This document shows positions 32,488 through 40,971 of a stretch of 53,294 nucleotides of DNA, piece after piece. Source of the DNA: Cryobacterium algoricola (GTDB lineage: Bacteria > Actinomycetota > Actinomycetes > Actinomycetales > Microbacteriaceae). How positions within the stretch are numbered: position 1 is the stretch's first letter; each line of letters starts with the position of its first letter. The notes beneath the pieces are model-generated. The model had not been told where the DNA came from. It saw only the letters and a list, made by a program, of their open reading frames with translations, and did no database searches. The stretch lies in contig NZ_SOFG01000026.1 of the NCBI RefSeq assembly GCF_004402485.1, positions 1-53,294 of the forward strand, written 5' to 3'. Both the position numbers and the translations under genes were made by a program.

Positions 32488-34146
32488 TCATCGAGTTGCT
32501 GCATAGTCATGGACGCCGACGGCGCCGCCACTGAAGAAGTCCTGGGCGGAGGCGGTGAAATTGTCGGCGTTCGGGTCCCCGGAGTTCTGGAAACCTCCGG
32601 CGGTGACCGCATACTTGGCCGCGTTGTGCGGTTCCGAATCGCCCATCACCGGGGGGTCGGCGTGAACCGTGACCTGGTTGGTGGTCGCGGCGTTGTTCGA
32701 GCCGTCCGTCGCGGGGACCAGGTCGCCCGTGTGCTCGAACGAGAGGACGTTGACATCGGAGGGGATGTCGAAATTGCCGATCGACGCACCCGCGGTGACG
32801 ATATTCGTGATGTTGTAGTGCTGATTCACCCACGGGTCCGCGCCCATGAGTCCCGCCGTGATGCCGCCGAGGCTGAACCCGGCGAGCATCACGGGATCGT
32901 CGGAGCCCACGCCGGCCTGCACCATGGCATCCTTGACGGCCGCCATGAGTGCGGTCTGGTGCTGCGCTTCGGCGGCGAGGTCACTCGGGAGGTCGTTCGC
33001 TGCGGTGCCGGGCGCCAGCCCCCAGTTCTGCGTGCTGGGAATCTGGACGATCCAGTGGTGCACTCCGTCGAGTCCGACGCGTTCCACGAGCCGGATGTCC
33101 GAGAAGTCGCCGGTCTTGTCGTGATCGGGGTCGCCGTTGGTGTCGATCTGGCCGGCGCCCGTGAACAGGGAGTTCAGGTCGGTCGGCACGACCTGGCCGA
33201 TCTTGTTGCCCTGCGCATCGAGGAACGTCTTGGGAGCGACGGTCGGCTGGCCCGTGGCGTCGTCAAAGATGCCGAACCGGCCGCCGCCGGTGATGATGCC
33301 CTCGACCATCTGGTCGAAGTTGAGGGGCGGCCAGGGCGCGCCGGTGAGGCCGGACAGGCCGCCGTTGACCAGCGGGCCGAAGCCGAAGGTTGCGCCGGCA
33401 AGCAGCCCGGGCGCGAACTTCACGAGAGCCTGTACGAGGTCGGTGTGTTCGCGGGCCCAGGCCTGGAGCGCGGTCTTGTCCGGGGCGCTCGCGAGGAGGT
33501 TCGCGAATTCGGTCGCGAGCCGCTGGTTGGCCGCGGTGGCGGCATCCGCCGGCGAGTAGGTGGAGGCGAAGGCGGCCGCGCCCGTCGCGATCAGCGTGGA
33601 CGAACCGCCGGGGACGAGGAGCGTCGCGAGGAGCCACGGGTTCTTCTGCACCTGATCGCCGATCGCTTCGATGGCGGCCCCGGTGGAGTCGGCGACCTCG
33701 GAAATCTGGGCGCCCACCTCGACCCCGGCGGCGTAGAGCGCTGCCGCCCCGGCCGCGACGGTCGCGCCGGCGACGACCACCACGCCGACGACGAACCCGC
33801 CGACGAAGTACAGGCCGTCCGCGGCCACGGCAAGGGCCGACTCCGCCGTTTCGTAGGTGACGATGGCCCCGTCCACGAAGAGGTGCAGCACGGTGACCCG
33901 CGCGGCCTGGCTCAGGTACAGCGCGGCGGCCTGGAGGATCTTCGTCTCGGCATCCGCCGCGGTGATCGGCGAGAGGATCGCCGACGCGAGCAGGTCACCG
34001 CTCGTGGCCATGGCCGCAGTGCGGATGCTCTCGGCCGCGAGATAGTCCTGCACCCTGCCCAATTCGCCGGACAGGGTGCGCATGTCCTCGAACGTCGCGA
34101 CGAGCGGAGACGTGTTCGTGCCGCCGTCGACCGTGTAGTCACCCAT
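32488..34146 (-). CDS. alpha/beta-hydrolase, candidate type VII lipase effector
   Basis: 552 residues, no signal peptide. The first ~90 residues are helical; a very hydrophobic Gly/Ala/Val stretch follows at about 110-150, and another hydrophobic segment near 195-215. The C-terminal half is an alpha/beta hydrolase: LVERVGLDGVHHWIVQIPST, the nucleophile elbow GFSLGG with the Ser near 423, a candidate acid in FEHTGDLVPATD and a candidate His in GDSEPHNAAKY. The gene overlaps the upstream EspG-position gene by 8 bp and is followed by a lipoprotein. Family membership is clear; secretion by the neighbouring system, and lipase rather than esterase activity, are inferences. Confidence 0.8.
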   Translation of the reverse strand: MGDYTVDGGTNTSPLVATFEDMRTLSGELGRVQDYLAAESIRTAAMATSGDLLASAILSPITAADAETKILQAAALYLSQAARVTVLHLFVDGAIVTYETAESALAVAADGLYFVGGFVVGVVVVAGATVAAGAAALYAAGVEVGAQISEVADSTGAAIEAIGDQVQKNPWLLATLLVPGGSSTLIATGAAAFASTYSPADAATAANQRLATEFANLLASAPDKTALQAWAREHTDLVQALVKFAPGLLAGATFGFGPLVNGGLSGLTGAPWPPLNFDQMVEGIITGGGRFGIFDDATGQPTVAPKTFLDAQGNKIGQVVPTDLNSLFTGAGQIDTNGDPDHDKTGDFSDIRLVERVGLDGVHHWIVQIPSTQNWGLAPGTAANDLPSDLAAEAQHQTALMAAVKDAMVQAGVGSDDPVMLAGFSLGGITAGLMGADPWVNQHYNITNIVTAGASIGNFDIPSDVNVLSFEHTGDLVPATDGSNNAATTNQVTVHADPPVMGDSEPHNAAKYAVTAGGFQNSGDPNADNFTASAQDFFSGGAVGVHDYAATR

Positions 34147-35077
34147 GGGCCATCTCCTTCAGCGTGATTTCGGCGCAGAGCGATGCGAGCTCCGCCAGGA
34201 TGGCGGCCCGTGTCACCGCGGCGATCGTGATGGTGCCCGAGTCGACGACCTGTTCGGGCGTCGGCAGGCCTGCACGGGAGTCATCCCCGGCGGGAAGCCG
34301 CACGTCGACACTGCGCCAGCCCTCGGCGCCGCGAACGTAGCTCAGCACCCGGACGGGAATGCCGTCATCCCGCGAGAGCCGCAGCTCGAAGCCGGCGTCG
34401 AGTTCGCCGGCGAGCCCGGAGAGGGCGAGCACCGCGTCGGCACCGCCGATCCGCCGGGAGAGTTCGTCGAGGAGCAGGGGGTCGTGGGTGCGGAGGACCT
34501 CGATGCCGCCGCGGCTGTCGGCGAGGGACATCGTCACGAGCGGGCCGTTGACACCACCGACCTCACCCGACGGGATGGCCGTTGCCAGTTCGTTCGCGAG
34601 GTCGGGGAACGGCACCACCGTGAATTCGACGCCGGCGAGGTCCCTGGCGGATGCGTGTCCGCCCGCGATCCCGACGTCCTGGGCCCTCGCCAGCACGGAG
34701 GCGAAGCCGTCTCGTGCCGAGGAGACGAGCACGAGCGCCGATGCGCGGGTCCATGCCGTCACCTCGAACACCCAGGCCGGGGCGAGGTGCAGGGAGAGGA
34801 AGACCATGAAGGACTCGAGGAGCCAGCCGCCGAGGTCCGCGGGGATCGGGTCGCGTGGCACATCCGCCAGCAGAAGGCCCTTGCCGATCAGGCCGTCGAG
34901 CGCCGCCTGGCTCCGTTCCGCCGCTTCGGCGGCGGGCAGGTTGGCGTCCCACTGCTGCAGGAACCGCCCCGGCAACCGCAGGGTCGGCACGTGGTCCTGC
35001 ACGAGGTGCAGCTCGTCTGCGGTCAACAGGAACAGGGGCACAGCCCGACCGGCCCCCGACGAATCGCTCGTCACCAT
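34139..35077 (-). CDS. type VII locus protein in EspG-chaperone position
   Basis: 312 residues, no signal peptide or membrane segment. FLLTADELHLVQDHV near the N terminus and a mid-protein WVFEVTAWTRASALVLVSS strand region recall the layout of EspG-type chaperones, which bind ESX substrates in the cytoplasm, but I see no decisive motif. It precedes and overlaps the hydrolase gene, so it probably serves that protein. A TAGGCT 26 bp upstream (35103-35108) may be the -10 box. Confidence 0.6.
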   Translation of the reverse strand: MVTSDSSGAGRAVPLFLLTADELHLVQDHVPTLRLPGRFLQQWDANLPAAEAAERSQAALDGLIGKGLLLADVPRDPIPADLGGWLLESFMVFLSLHLAPAWVFEVTAWTRASALVLVSSARDGFASVLARAQDVGIAGGHASARDLAGVEFTVVPFPDLANELATAIPSGEVGGVNGPLVTMSLADSRGGIEVLRTHDPLLLDELSRRIGGADAVLALSGLAGELDAGFELRLSRDDGIPVRVLSYVRGAEGWRSVDVRLPAGDDSRAGLPTPEQVVDSGTITIAAVTRAAILAELASLCAEITLKEMAHG

Positions 35078-35102
35078 GCGTTTCCCCCGTATGTTCGCTC
35101 CC

Positions 35103-35108
35103 AGCCTA
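35103..35108 (-). promoter_or_regulatory. candidate -10 box (TAGGCT)
   Basis: TAGGCTGGG before the EspG-position gene matches TAGGCTGGG before the kinase gene (39809-39817); the ATPase gene has TAGCCT at 39699-39704. No common -35 box. Confidence 0.35.
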
Positions 35109-35147
35109 GCGAGATTGCTCGTAGACCAGCGGTTTTGTGGCGTCTTC

Positions 35148-38100
35148 TCAGTCGGTGAGCGCCACCTGCACCTTCGTGGCCCGGCCGGACTCCACGAGGT
35201 AGCCGCGGCCCTCCGGGAAGTCGGCGCGGCTTCCGCGCGGGAAGGCGACCCGGAACAGGCCGATCCCGTCGCTCTCCTCCGGCTGCAACACGAGTCCGAC
35301 CCGCGCCGTCTTGAGCTCGGAGTGGATCTGCCAGGCCGCCGGGCCGGTCGACAGGTCGGTCTCGACCACGATGAGGACGTTGGCCTTCCTGGCCGCCTTG
35401 ATCAGCGTCGCAACGGCGCTCTCAGCGGTCGAGCCCTCGAAATCGCCGGCCGTCTCGACCACGATCACACCGGGGCTGCCTGTGACAGGCCACGTCCCCG
35501 AGCCGAGGCTCGCGATGAGGTCGCGGGCGAGGGTCTCGGAATCGGAGAGTCCGAGCGCCAGGCGGCTCCACGGGGCGAATCCGGCGAGCTCGCTCCCTGG
35601 CCGGGGGCTGATCAGGATGGGATCGTTGCCGGGAAGGGAGCGGGTGAAGGTGCGCACGAGGGTCTTGAGCGCGGTCGTCTTGCCGCTGCGCAGCGGGCCG
35701 GTCACGACGACGAGGCCCTCCGGGCTGATCCCGATCGGGAGCAGGTCGGAGTCGGCGACGCCGATCACGGGTCGGTTGTCCGCGAGTGGGCGCAGGTCGT
35801 CCAGGCGGATGCGTTCCGCGAGCCTCTGGATCGGCGCGGCCGCCTGCACCCCGGCGGCGCGCAACTCGTCACCGAGGGCCTGGGCCGCGAGGGACTGGTC
35901 GCTCAGGCTGCTGGACCCGCCGAGGACCGCGAACTGCACCTCGCCGCCGTCCCGGACGCCGCGACCGGGGGGAGCGTCCTCGAGGATGTCCGCGGGAACG
36001 CCGAGGATCCCGTAGTCGGCCTGGGACGCCATCCGCAGCACGATGTTCAACTGGATGTTCGCGCTCAGAACGGTCGGGATGACCCCGGCCCGGTCGGCGC
36101 TCACGGCGAAATGGATGCCGACCTGACGGCCGACCGAGAGGAGCTGGGCGAGCGCCTGGAACGTGCCGTCCCCCGCCCGGAACTCATAGGCGTGCCGGAA
36201 GTTCGCCATCCCGTCGATCAGGACGAGGATCCGCGGCTCGGCCGTGTTGCCGCTCAGCTGCCGGTAGTCGGTCAGGGTCGAGGCCGGTTCCTTCGCGTAC
36301 CGGAGGGCGCGTTCGGCGGCGACGTCGACGAGGTGGCGGATCAGTCTCTCGACGCGTTCGGTGTCGTCGCCGGGGATCACGGCGCCGACCGTCGGCAGCG
36401 CACCGAGGAGGCCGAGGGCGCCGCCGGCGAAGTCGATCGCGTAGATCTCGACCGGGAACCGCTTGGCGCCGCAGGAGGCGGAGATCGCGAGCGTGCGAAG
36501 CGCCGCGCTCTTGCCGGAGCCGCTCGTGCCGAGGATCGCGAGGTTGCCCTGCGCGTCCGGGTCGAAGCCGAAGGGGCTCTGCCGCTGGCGCTGGGGTTCG
36601 TCCTGGATCCCGAGTGCGATCGAGGACCCGAGGTCGGCAGCCCCGGTGCCGGATGGACCGGTGTCGACTGAGCGCAGGTCGACGACGTCGGCGAGCGGGG
36701 ACAGCCAGGGCTTCCGCGGGGTCTCGAGGTGCAGCCCGGCCGCCGCGGCCTGGATGGAGTGCAGCATCAGCTCGATGTCCCTGGGGGTGTCCCGGCGGAC
36801 AGGGGCGGAGGGCAGGTCGACCGGCCAGCTGTCCCTGACCTCGAACGGGAACTCGGCGATGTCGATGTCGGGCAGCTTCGCCGCGGCGCGGCTGCGGCCG
36901 CCGAGGTACCCGGTCTGGAAGTGGATGAGCTTGCCGGGGCCGAGCTTGGCGACGCCGCGACCGGGAGTGGCCGGGTCGAAGGTCGCGGCGTCCTTCCGGC
37001 CGATGACGTCCTGGCTGTCCGATTCGTCGGCGACGCGGAGCGCGATCCGGAGGTTCGTGTTGGCGCGCAGGTTGTCCTTGATCACGCCGGCCGGGCGCTG
37101 GGTGGCCATCACGAGGTGCAGTCCGAGGGAACGGCCGCGCTGCGCGACGTCGACGATCCCGTCGACGAACTCCGGCACCTCTCCGACGAGGGCCGCGAAC
37201 TCGTCGATGACGATCACGAGGGAGGGCGGCGCGTCGGGGTCGCCGCGCTTCTCGAGACTGATCAGGTCCTTGGCGCCCTTGTCGTTGAGCAGCGTCTCGC
37301 GGTAGTGCAGCTCGGCCCGCAGCGAGGTGAGCGCGCGGCGCACGAGGTGGGTGTTGAGGTCGGTGACGAGGCCGACGGTGTGCGGCAGCCGGGTGCACTC
37401 CGCGAACGCGGCACCGCCCTTGTAGTCGATCAGGAGGAAGGTGAGCCGGTCGGGGCTGTACTCGCTCGCGAGACTCATGATCCAGGTCTGCAGGAACTCG
37501 CTCTTGCCCGACCCGGTCGTGCCGCCGACGAGGGCGTGTGGTCCGTGTTCGCGCAGGTCGAGCCGCAGCACACCGGATGCGCCCTGGCCGACGATGCCGC
37601 TGAGCGTGCCGGCTTCGTGCGGCGGGTTGTCCCGCCAGCGCGCGGTGAGGCTGTGACTGCGGTCCCAGAGCGCTGCGACGGCGTCCGGCGACGAGATCAC
37701 GTTCTCGGGCTGCAGGTCCTGGTAGGACACGCTCGCCGGGAGGTCGCTCTCGTCGAGTTCCCTGGCCCCGCTGTCCTGAACGGGCGAGAGCAGCCGTGCC
37801 GCCACCGCGGCATCCGCCCCCGCGATGATCTCGAGGGGACTCACGACGACCCGCGTCGCCGAGCGCACGAAGCCGACGACGCCGGTGCCGTCCGCGGCGA
37901 CGTCGACGTAGGTGCGGCAGGCCGCGGGCAGGTCGGCGACGCTCGCCGCGTGCCAGAGCAGGTGCACGCTGTAGTCGGGCCCCTCCTCTGCGAGGGTGAC
38001 GAGACGGCCGCGGTCCACCTGGCTGTCGCTCATCACGATGGCCACGATCACGGGCGTCGTCGGCAGCGCCCGCACCGCCTGGCCGTGCAGCTCGTCGATG

Positions 38101-39662
38101 CTCGCGGTTTCCTCGAGGTGGGAGCGGATGCTGCCGCCGGCGGCCGATCGCTCGGCCTTGCGCCGGGCGAGCACCTCTTCCAGTTGCGCGAGCAGGTGGC
38201 CGCTCGTGGTCGCGTCGGCGGCGAGGTGACTCGTCGCGATCGGACTGTAGACCGACCCGACGTGGGGCAGCCACTTGAGCCACTGCCACTCGTCCTGGCT
38301 GTCCGGGTCGGCGAAGCACGCGAGCACGAGGTCGGACGGCGAGTGCAGTCCGCAGAGCTGCACGATGATCGACCGCAGCACTCCCTCCGACCAGAGCGAG
38401 CTCCCGGCGATGCCGATGCTGCCGGCCCTGTCGAACTTCTCGAGCACGGGAACGCCGGGAACGGTGGTGTTCTCCTCCTTGAAGTCCTCGAGAACGGTCC
38501 AGTACTTCTCCTCGGACTCGTTGCGGGCGGGGAGTTCGACGTCGATGCGGCTCAGCTGGCCGCCGAGCCCCAGGCGCACCTCGAGGAAGGTCTGGTGCTC
38601 GGGCCGCCGGGTCCAGAGCAGGGCGCTGCGCGACAGCATGGCCGTGCAGACCTCCATCGTGCTCGGCGATTCCGCGTTCCTGACGACGGCCTCGCGGCCG
38701 CGTTCGATGGTGAGCTTGCCGCGCACGGCCTCGAGGCCCGACTCGAACTGGGCGGTCGTCTCCTTCTTCTTCCGCCGCTCGGTGACGAGCGTGTCGATGT
38801 AGGTGCCGAGCATGATGATCGGGGAGAGTGCCACGAAGACCAGGCTCAGTGGCGAGTGGGTCACGGCGAAGAGCACTCCGCCCATCACGAGCGGCGCGAT
38901 CACGGCGAGGAACGGGAACTTCTGCGGTTCGCCGCGGCGGGGCGGCACCGGCGCGGAGAGCTTCCGGTCGGGGTAGCGCTCGTCGACGCGGGGCGACCTG
39001 GCGAATTCGACGACGGCGAGCGGCCGGCCGGCGCCGGACGGGGCGGGAGGGGCCTGCACGGGCGTGACCGAGAAGGTCGTGTTGCCGACGGCGACGACGT
39101 TGGCCGGGCCGAGTTGCGCGGCCGCGACGAGGTGATCGTCGACGTACACGCCGTTGCCCGAGCTCTGGTCGGTGATCGTGATTCCGGCGCCGGCGCCGGT
39201 GCCGACCTCGATCACGGCGTGCCTGCGGGAGACGGCGTCGTCGGCGAGCAGCACCCGGCAACCGCGGCCGCGGCCGACGGTGTTGGGGCCGGGGGTGAGG
39301 CCGAATTCGAGGCCAGCCTGTGGCCCGCTCAGCACCGTGGCCGTCGCGCTCCTCTGGTAGAGCATGACGTCCGTCGGGCGGGCCTGGCTCGGCTGGATCA
39401 CCTCGACCCAGCATCCGGAGCACAGCCCGGAGGTGAACACCGAGGCAAGGGGATCGAGGATGTGCGGGACGGGGTTGTTCGGATACCGGACCCGCAGGGT
39501 CAGCGGGGCGCTGTTGCTCCTCGCCGCCTCCCGGTGCGGTGAGGACCCGGGAACCCCGACCACGAGGTTGCGGGAGATCTCCCCGATCGACGCGAGCACG
39601 TCCACGGTGAGGAGCACATCGGTGTCCCCCTCGGGCAGACCAAGAGTCAGCTTGAGTTTCAT
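35148..39662 (-). CDS. FHA-containing EssC/EccC-type type VII secretion ATPase
   Basis: Motor of the secretion system, 1504 residues. In order: a ubiquitin-like N-terminal region (about 1-100, LTLGLPEGDTDVLLTVDVL), an FHA domain (about 115-205, VGRGRGCRVLL, SRRHA, SSGNGVYV), two membrane helices at about 245-290, and three FtsK/SpoIIIE ATPase modules. Module 1 is intact: Walker A GGTTGSGKS near 712 and Walker B LVIVIDEFAAL near 817. Module 2 has GTSGSGKS near 1049 but Asp-Gly instead of Asp-Glu in LVLIDGMAN. Module 3 has GPLRSGKT near 1324 and Glu in place of the Walker B Asp. The FHA-bearing N terminus is like EssC of Firmicutes rather than mycobacterial EccC. Confidence 0.93.
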   Translation of the reverse strand: MKLKLTLGLPEGDTDVLLTVDVLASIGEISRNLVVGVPGSSPHREAARSNSAPLTLRVRYPNNPVPHILDPLASVFTSGLCSGCWVEVIQPSQARPTDVMLYQRSATATVLSGPQAGLEFGLTPGPNTVGRGRGCRVLLADDAVSRRHAVIEVGTGAGAGITITDQSSGNGVYVDDHLVAAAQLGPANVVAVGNTTFSVTPVQAPPAPSGAGRPLAVVEFARSPRVDERYPDRKLSAPVPPRRGEPQKFPFLAVIAPLVMGGVLFAVTHSPLSLVFVALSPIIMLGTYIDTLVTERRKKKETTAQFESGLEAVRGKLTIERGREAVVRNAESPSTMEVCTAMLSRSALLWTRRPEHQTFLEVRLGLGGQLSRIDVELPARNESEEKYWTVLEDFKEENTTVPGVPVLEKFDRAGSIGIAGSSLWSEGVLRSIIVQLCGLHSPSDLVLACFADPDSQDEWQWLKWLPHVGSVYSPIATSHLAADATTSGHLLAQLEEVLARRKAERSAAGGSIRSHLEETASIDELHGQAVRALPTTPVIVAIVMSDSQVDRGRLVTLAEEGPDYSVHLLWHAASVADLPAACRTYVDVAADGTGVVGFVRSATRVVVSPLEIIAGADAAVAARLLSPVQDSGARELDESDLPASVSYQDLQPENVISSPDAVAALWDRSHSLTARWRDNPPHEAGTLSGIVGQGASGVLRLDLREHGPHALVGGTTGSGKSEFLQTWIMSLASEYSPDRLTFLLIDYKGGAAFAECTRLPHTVGLVTDLNTHLVRRALTSLRAELHYRETLLNDKGAKDLISLEKRGDPDAPPSLVIVIDEFAALVGEVPEFVDGIVDVAQRGRSLGLHLVMATQRPAGVIKDNLRANTNLRIALRVADESDSQDVIGRKDAATFDPATPGRGVAKLGPGKLIHFQTGYLGGRSRAAAKLPDIDIAEFPFEVRDSWPVDLPSAPVRRDTPRDIELMLHSIQAAAAGLHLETPRKPWLSPLADVVDLRSVDTGPSGTGAADLGSSIALGIQDEPQRQRQSPFGFDPDAQGNLAILGTSGSGKSAALRTLAISASCGAKRFPVEIYAIDFAGGALGLLGALPTVGAVIPGDDTERVERLIRHLVDVAAERALRYAKEPASTLTDYRQLSGNTAEPRILVLIDGMANFRHAYEFRAGDGTFQALAQLLSVGRQVGIHFAVSADRAGVIPTVLSANIQLNIVLRMASQADYGILGVPADILEDAPPGRGVRDGGEVQFAVLGGSSSLSDQSLAAQALGDELRAAGVQAAAPIQRLAERIRLDDLRPLADNRPVIGVADSDLLPIGISPEGLVVVTGPLRSGKTTALKTLVRTFTRSLPGNDPILISPRPGSELAGFAPWSRLALGLSDSETLARDLIASLGSGTWPVTGSPGVIVVETAGDFEGSTAESAVATLIKAARKANVLIVVETDLSTGPAAWQIHSELKTARVGLVLQPEESDGIGLFRVAFPRGSRADFPEGRGYLVESGRATKVQVALTD

Positions 39663-39731
39663 ACGCCCCCCACTTTTACCGCCCAGCGGCTTAGTGCGAG
39701 GCTACCGGAGTCCCGGCGCCGGATGAGTGCC

Positions 39732-39761
39732 GGAGGAGTGCTGCCGCAGGTGCACTCCTCC
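39732..39761. promoter_or_regulatory. 10-bp inverted repeat in the ATPase-kinase divergent promoter region
   Basis: GGAGGAGTGC (39732-39741) and GCACTCCTCC (39752-39761), perfect, with a 10-nt spacer; arm centres are about two helical turns apart, which fits a dimeric regulator, but an RNA hairpin is equally possible. Confidence 0.5.
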
Positions 39762-39828
39762 CCTAGACTTCACGAGGGGTTGCGTGGGCCCTGGGGACGC
39801 ACTGAAACTAGGCTGGGTCGGGGGAATC

Positions 39829-40971
39829 GTGGCGAGGAGACTTCCTTCTGTGCCGCCGATCCTGTCCGGATACACCTACGTCCGCCCGCTCGGCTCCGGC
39901 GGATTCGCCGACGTGTTCCTCTTCGAGCAGAACATGCCGAGGCGTCCCGTCGCCATCAAGGTGCTGCTCCGCGACGTCGTCGACAACGACGTGCTGCGCA
40001 TGTTCAACGCCGAAGCGGATGTGATGGCGCGGCTGAGCGCACACCCCGCGATCCTGACGGTCTTCACCGCGAGCATCTCGGCAGACGGCCGCCCCTACCT
40101 CGTCATGGAGTACTGCCCGGGGTCGCCCGGCCAGACCTACCGCCGGGAAGCAGGCGCCGTCGCCGACGTGCTCGCCCTCGCCGTGAAGATCGCGTGTGCC
40201 CTCGAGACCGCGCACCGCTCCGGCGTGCTGCACCGCGACATCAAGCCGTCCAACATCCTCGTCACGACCCTCGGCGCGCCCGTGCTCGCGGACTTCGGCA
40301 TCGCCGCCTCGCTGACGAGCCTCGATACCGAGCACCTGATCGCCATGTCCGTGCCCTGGAGTGCCCCAGAGGTCGTCGCCGAGCACACCACCGGTACCGT
40401 CGCGACCGAGGTCTGGTCCTTCGGCGCGACCATCTACTCCCTGCTCGCCTCCCGCGCACCCTTCGAGGTGACGGATGCCCCGCGTCCGACGGCCGCGCAG
40501 CTCAAGTCCCGCATCGGCCGGGCGAAGTACACCCCGATCGGCGGTGTCGTTCCCGCGGCCCTCGAGGAGTTCCTCGCCCGCACGATGAGCCGCGACCCAG
40601 GGCGACGACAGCAGAGCCTGCTGCAGTGCGCGCGTGAACTGCAACTTCTGCAGCAGGGCCTCGGCCTCCCGCCGACCCCGCTCGAGGTCGCCGCCGACGA
40701 GTGGGCCGCCGCCGCGACGCCCGTCGACTTCAACAACACCGTCGTGCCCGGGCCGCCCATCTCGGTCGTCGCCGTGGAGAGCAAGCGCCGGAAGCGCGAG
40801 TCCGCCCCCGCGGTCTCCCAGACGAACGAGGGCACCCGGTTCAACGGAGCGGCAGCACCACGCCGGTCCGGCGGGTCCGGCCTGAAACTGGCACTGCTCC
40901 TGGCCGGCGCGGTCATCGCCGGCGTCGCGGCGACCCTGCTGGTGCTCTCGCTCGCCGGGCTGGTCGGCTGA
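39829..40971 (+). CDS. membrane Ser/Thr protein kinase
   Basis: Hanks-type kinase of 380 residues from the GTG at 39829 (GGGGGAA upstream; product begins MARRLPS). A GTG at 39850 is a second possibility. Motifs: glycine loop LGSGGFADVF, VAIKVLL lysine, HRDIKPSNIL catalytic loop near 133, DFG in ADFGIAAS, and SAPEVV. After about 270 comes a basic linker and one C-terminal membrane helix (about 352-375); there is little or nothing beyond it, so no external sensor domain. The divergent ATPase has an FHA domain, a natural reader of phosphothreonine, so a kinase-FHA link is plausible. Its stop overlaps the next start (TGATG). Confidence 0.93.
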   Translation: MARRLPSVPPILSGYTYVRPLGSGGFADVFLFEQNMPRRPVAIKVLLRDVVDNDVLRMFNAEADVMARLSAHPAILTVFTASISADGRPYLVMEYCPGSPGQTYRREAGAVADVLALAVKIACALETAHRSGVLHRDIKPSNILVTTLGAPVLADFGIAASLTSLDTEHLIAMSVPWSAPEVVAEHTTGTVATEVWSFGATIYSLLASRAPFEVTDAPRPTAAQLKSRIGRAKYTPIGGVVPAALEEFLARTMSRDPGRRQQSLLQCARELQLLQQGLGLPPTPLEVAADEWAAAATPVDFNNTVVPGPPISVVAVESKRRKRESAPAVSQTNEGTRFNGAAAPRRSGGSGLKLALLLAGAVIAGVAATLLVLSLAGLVG

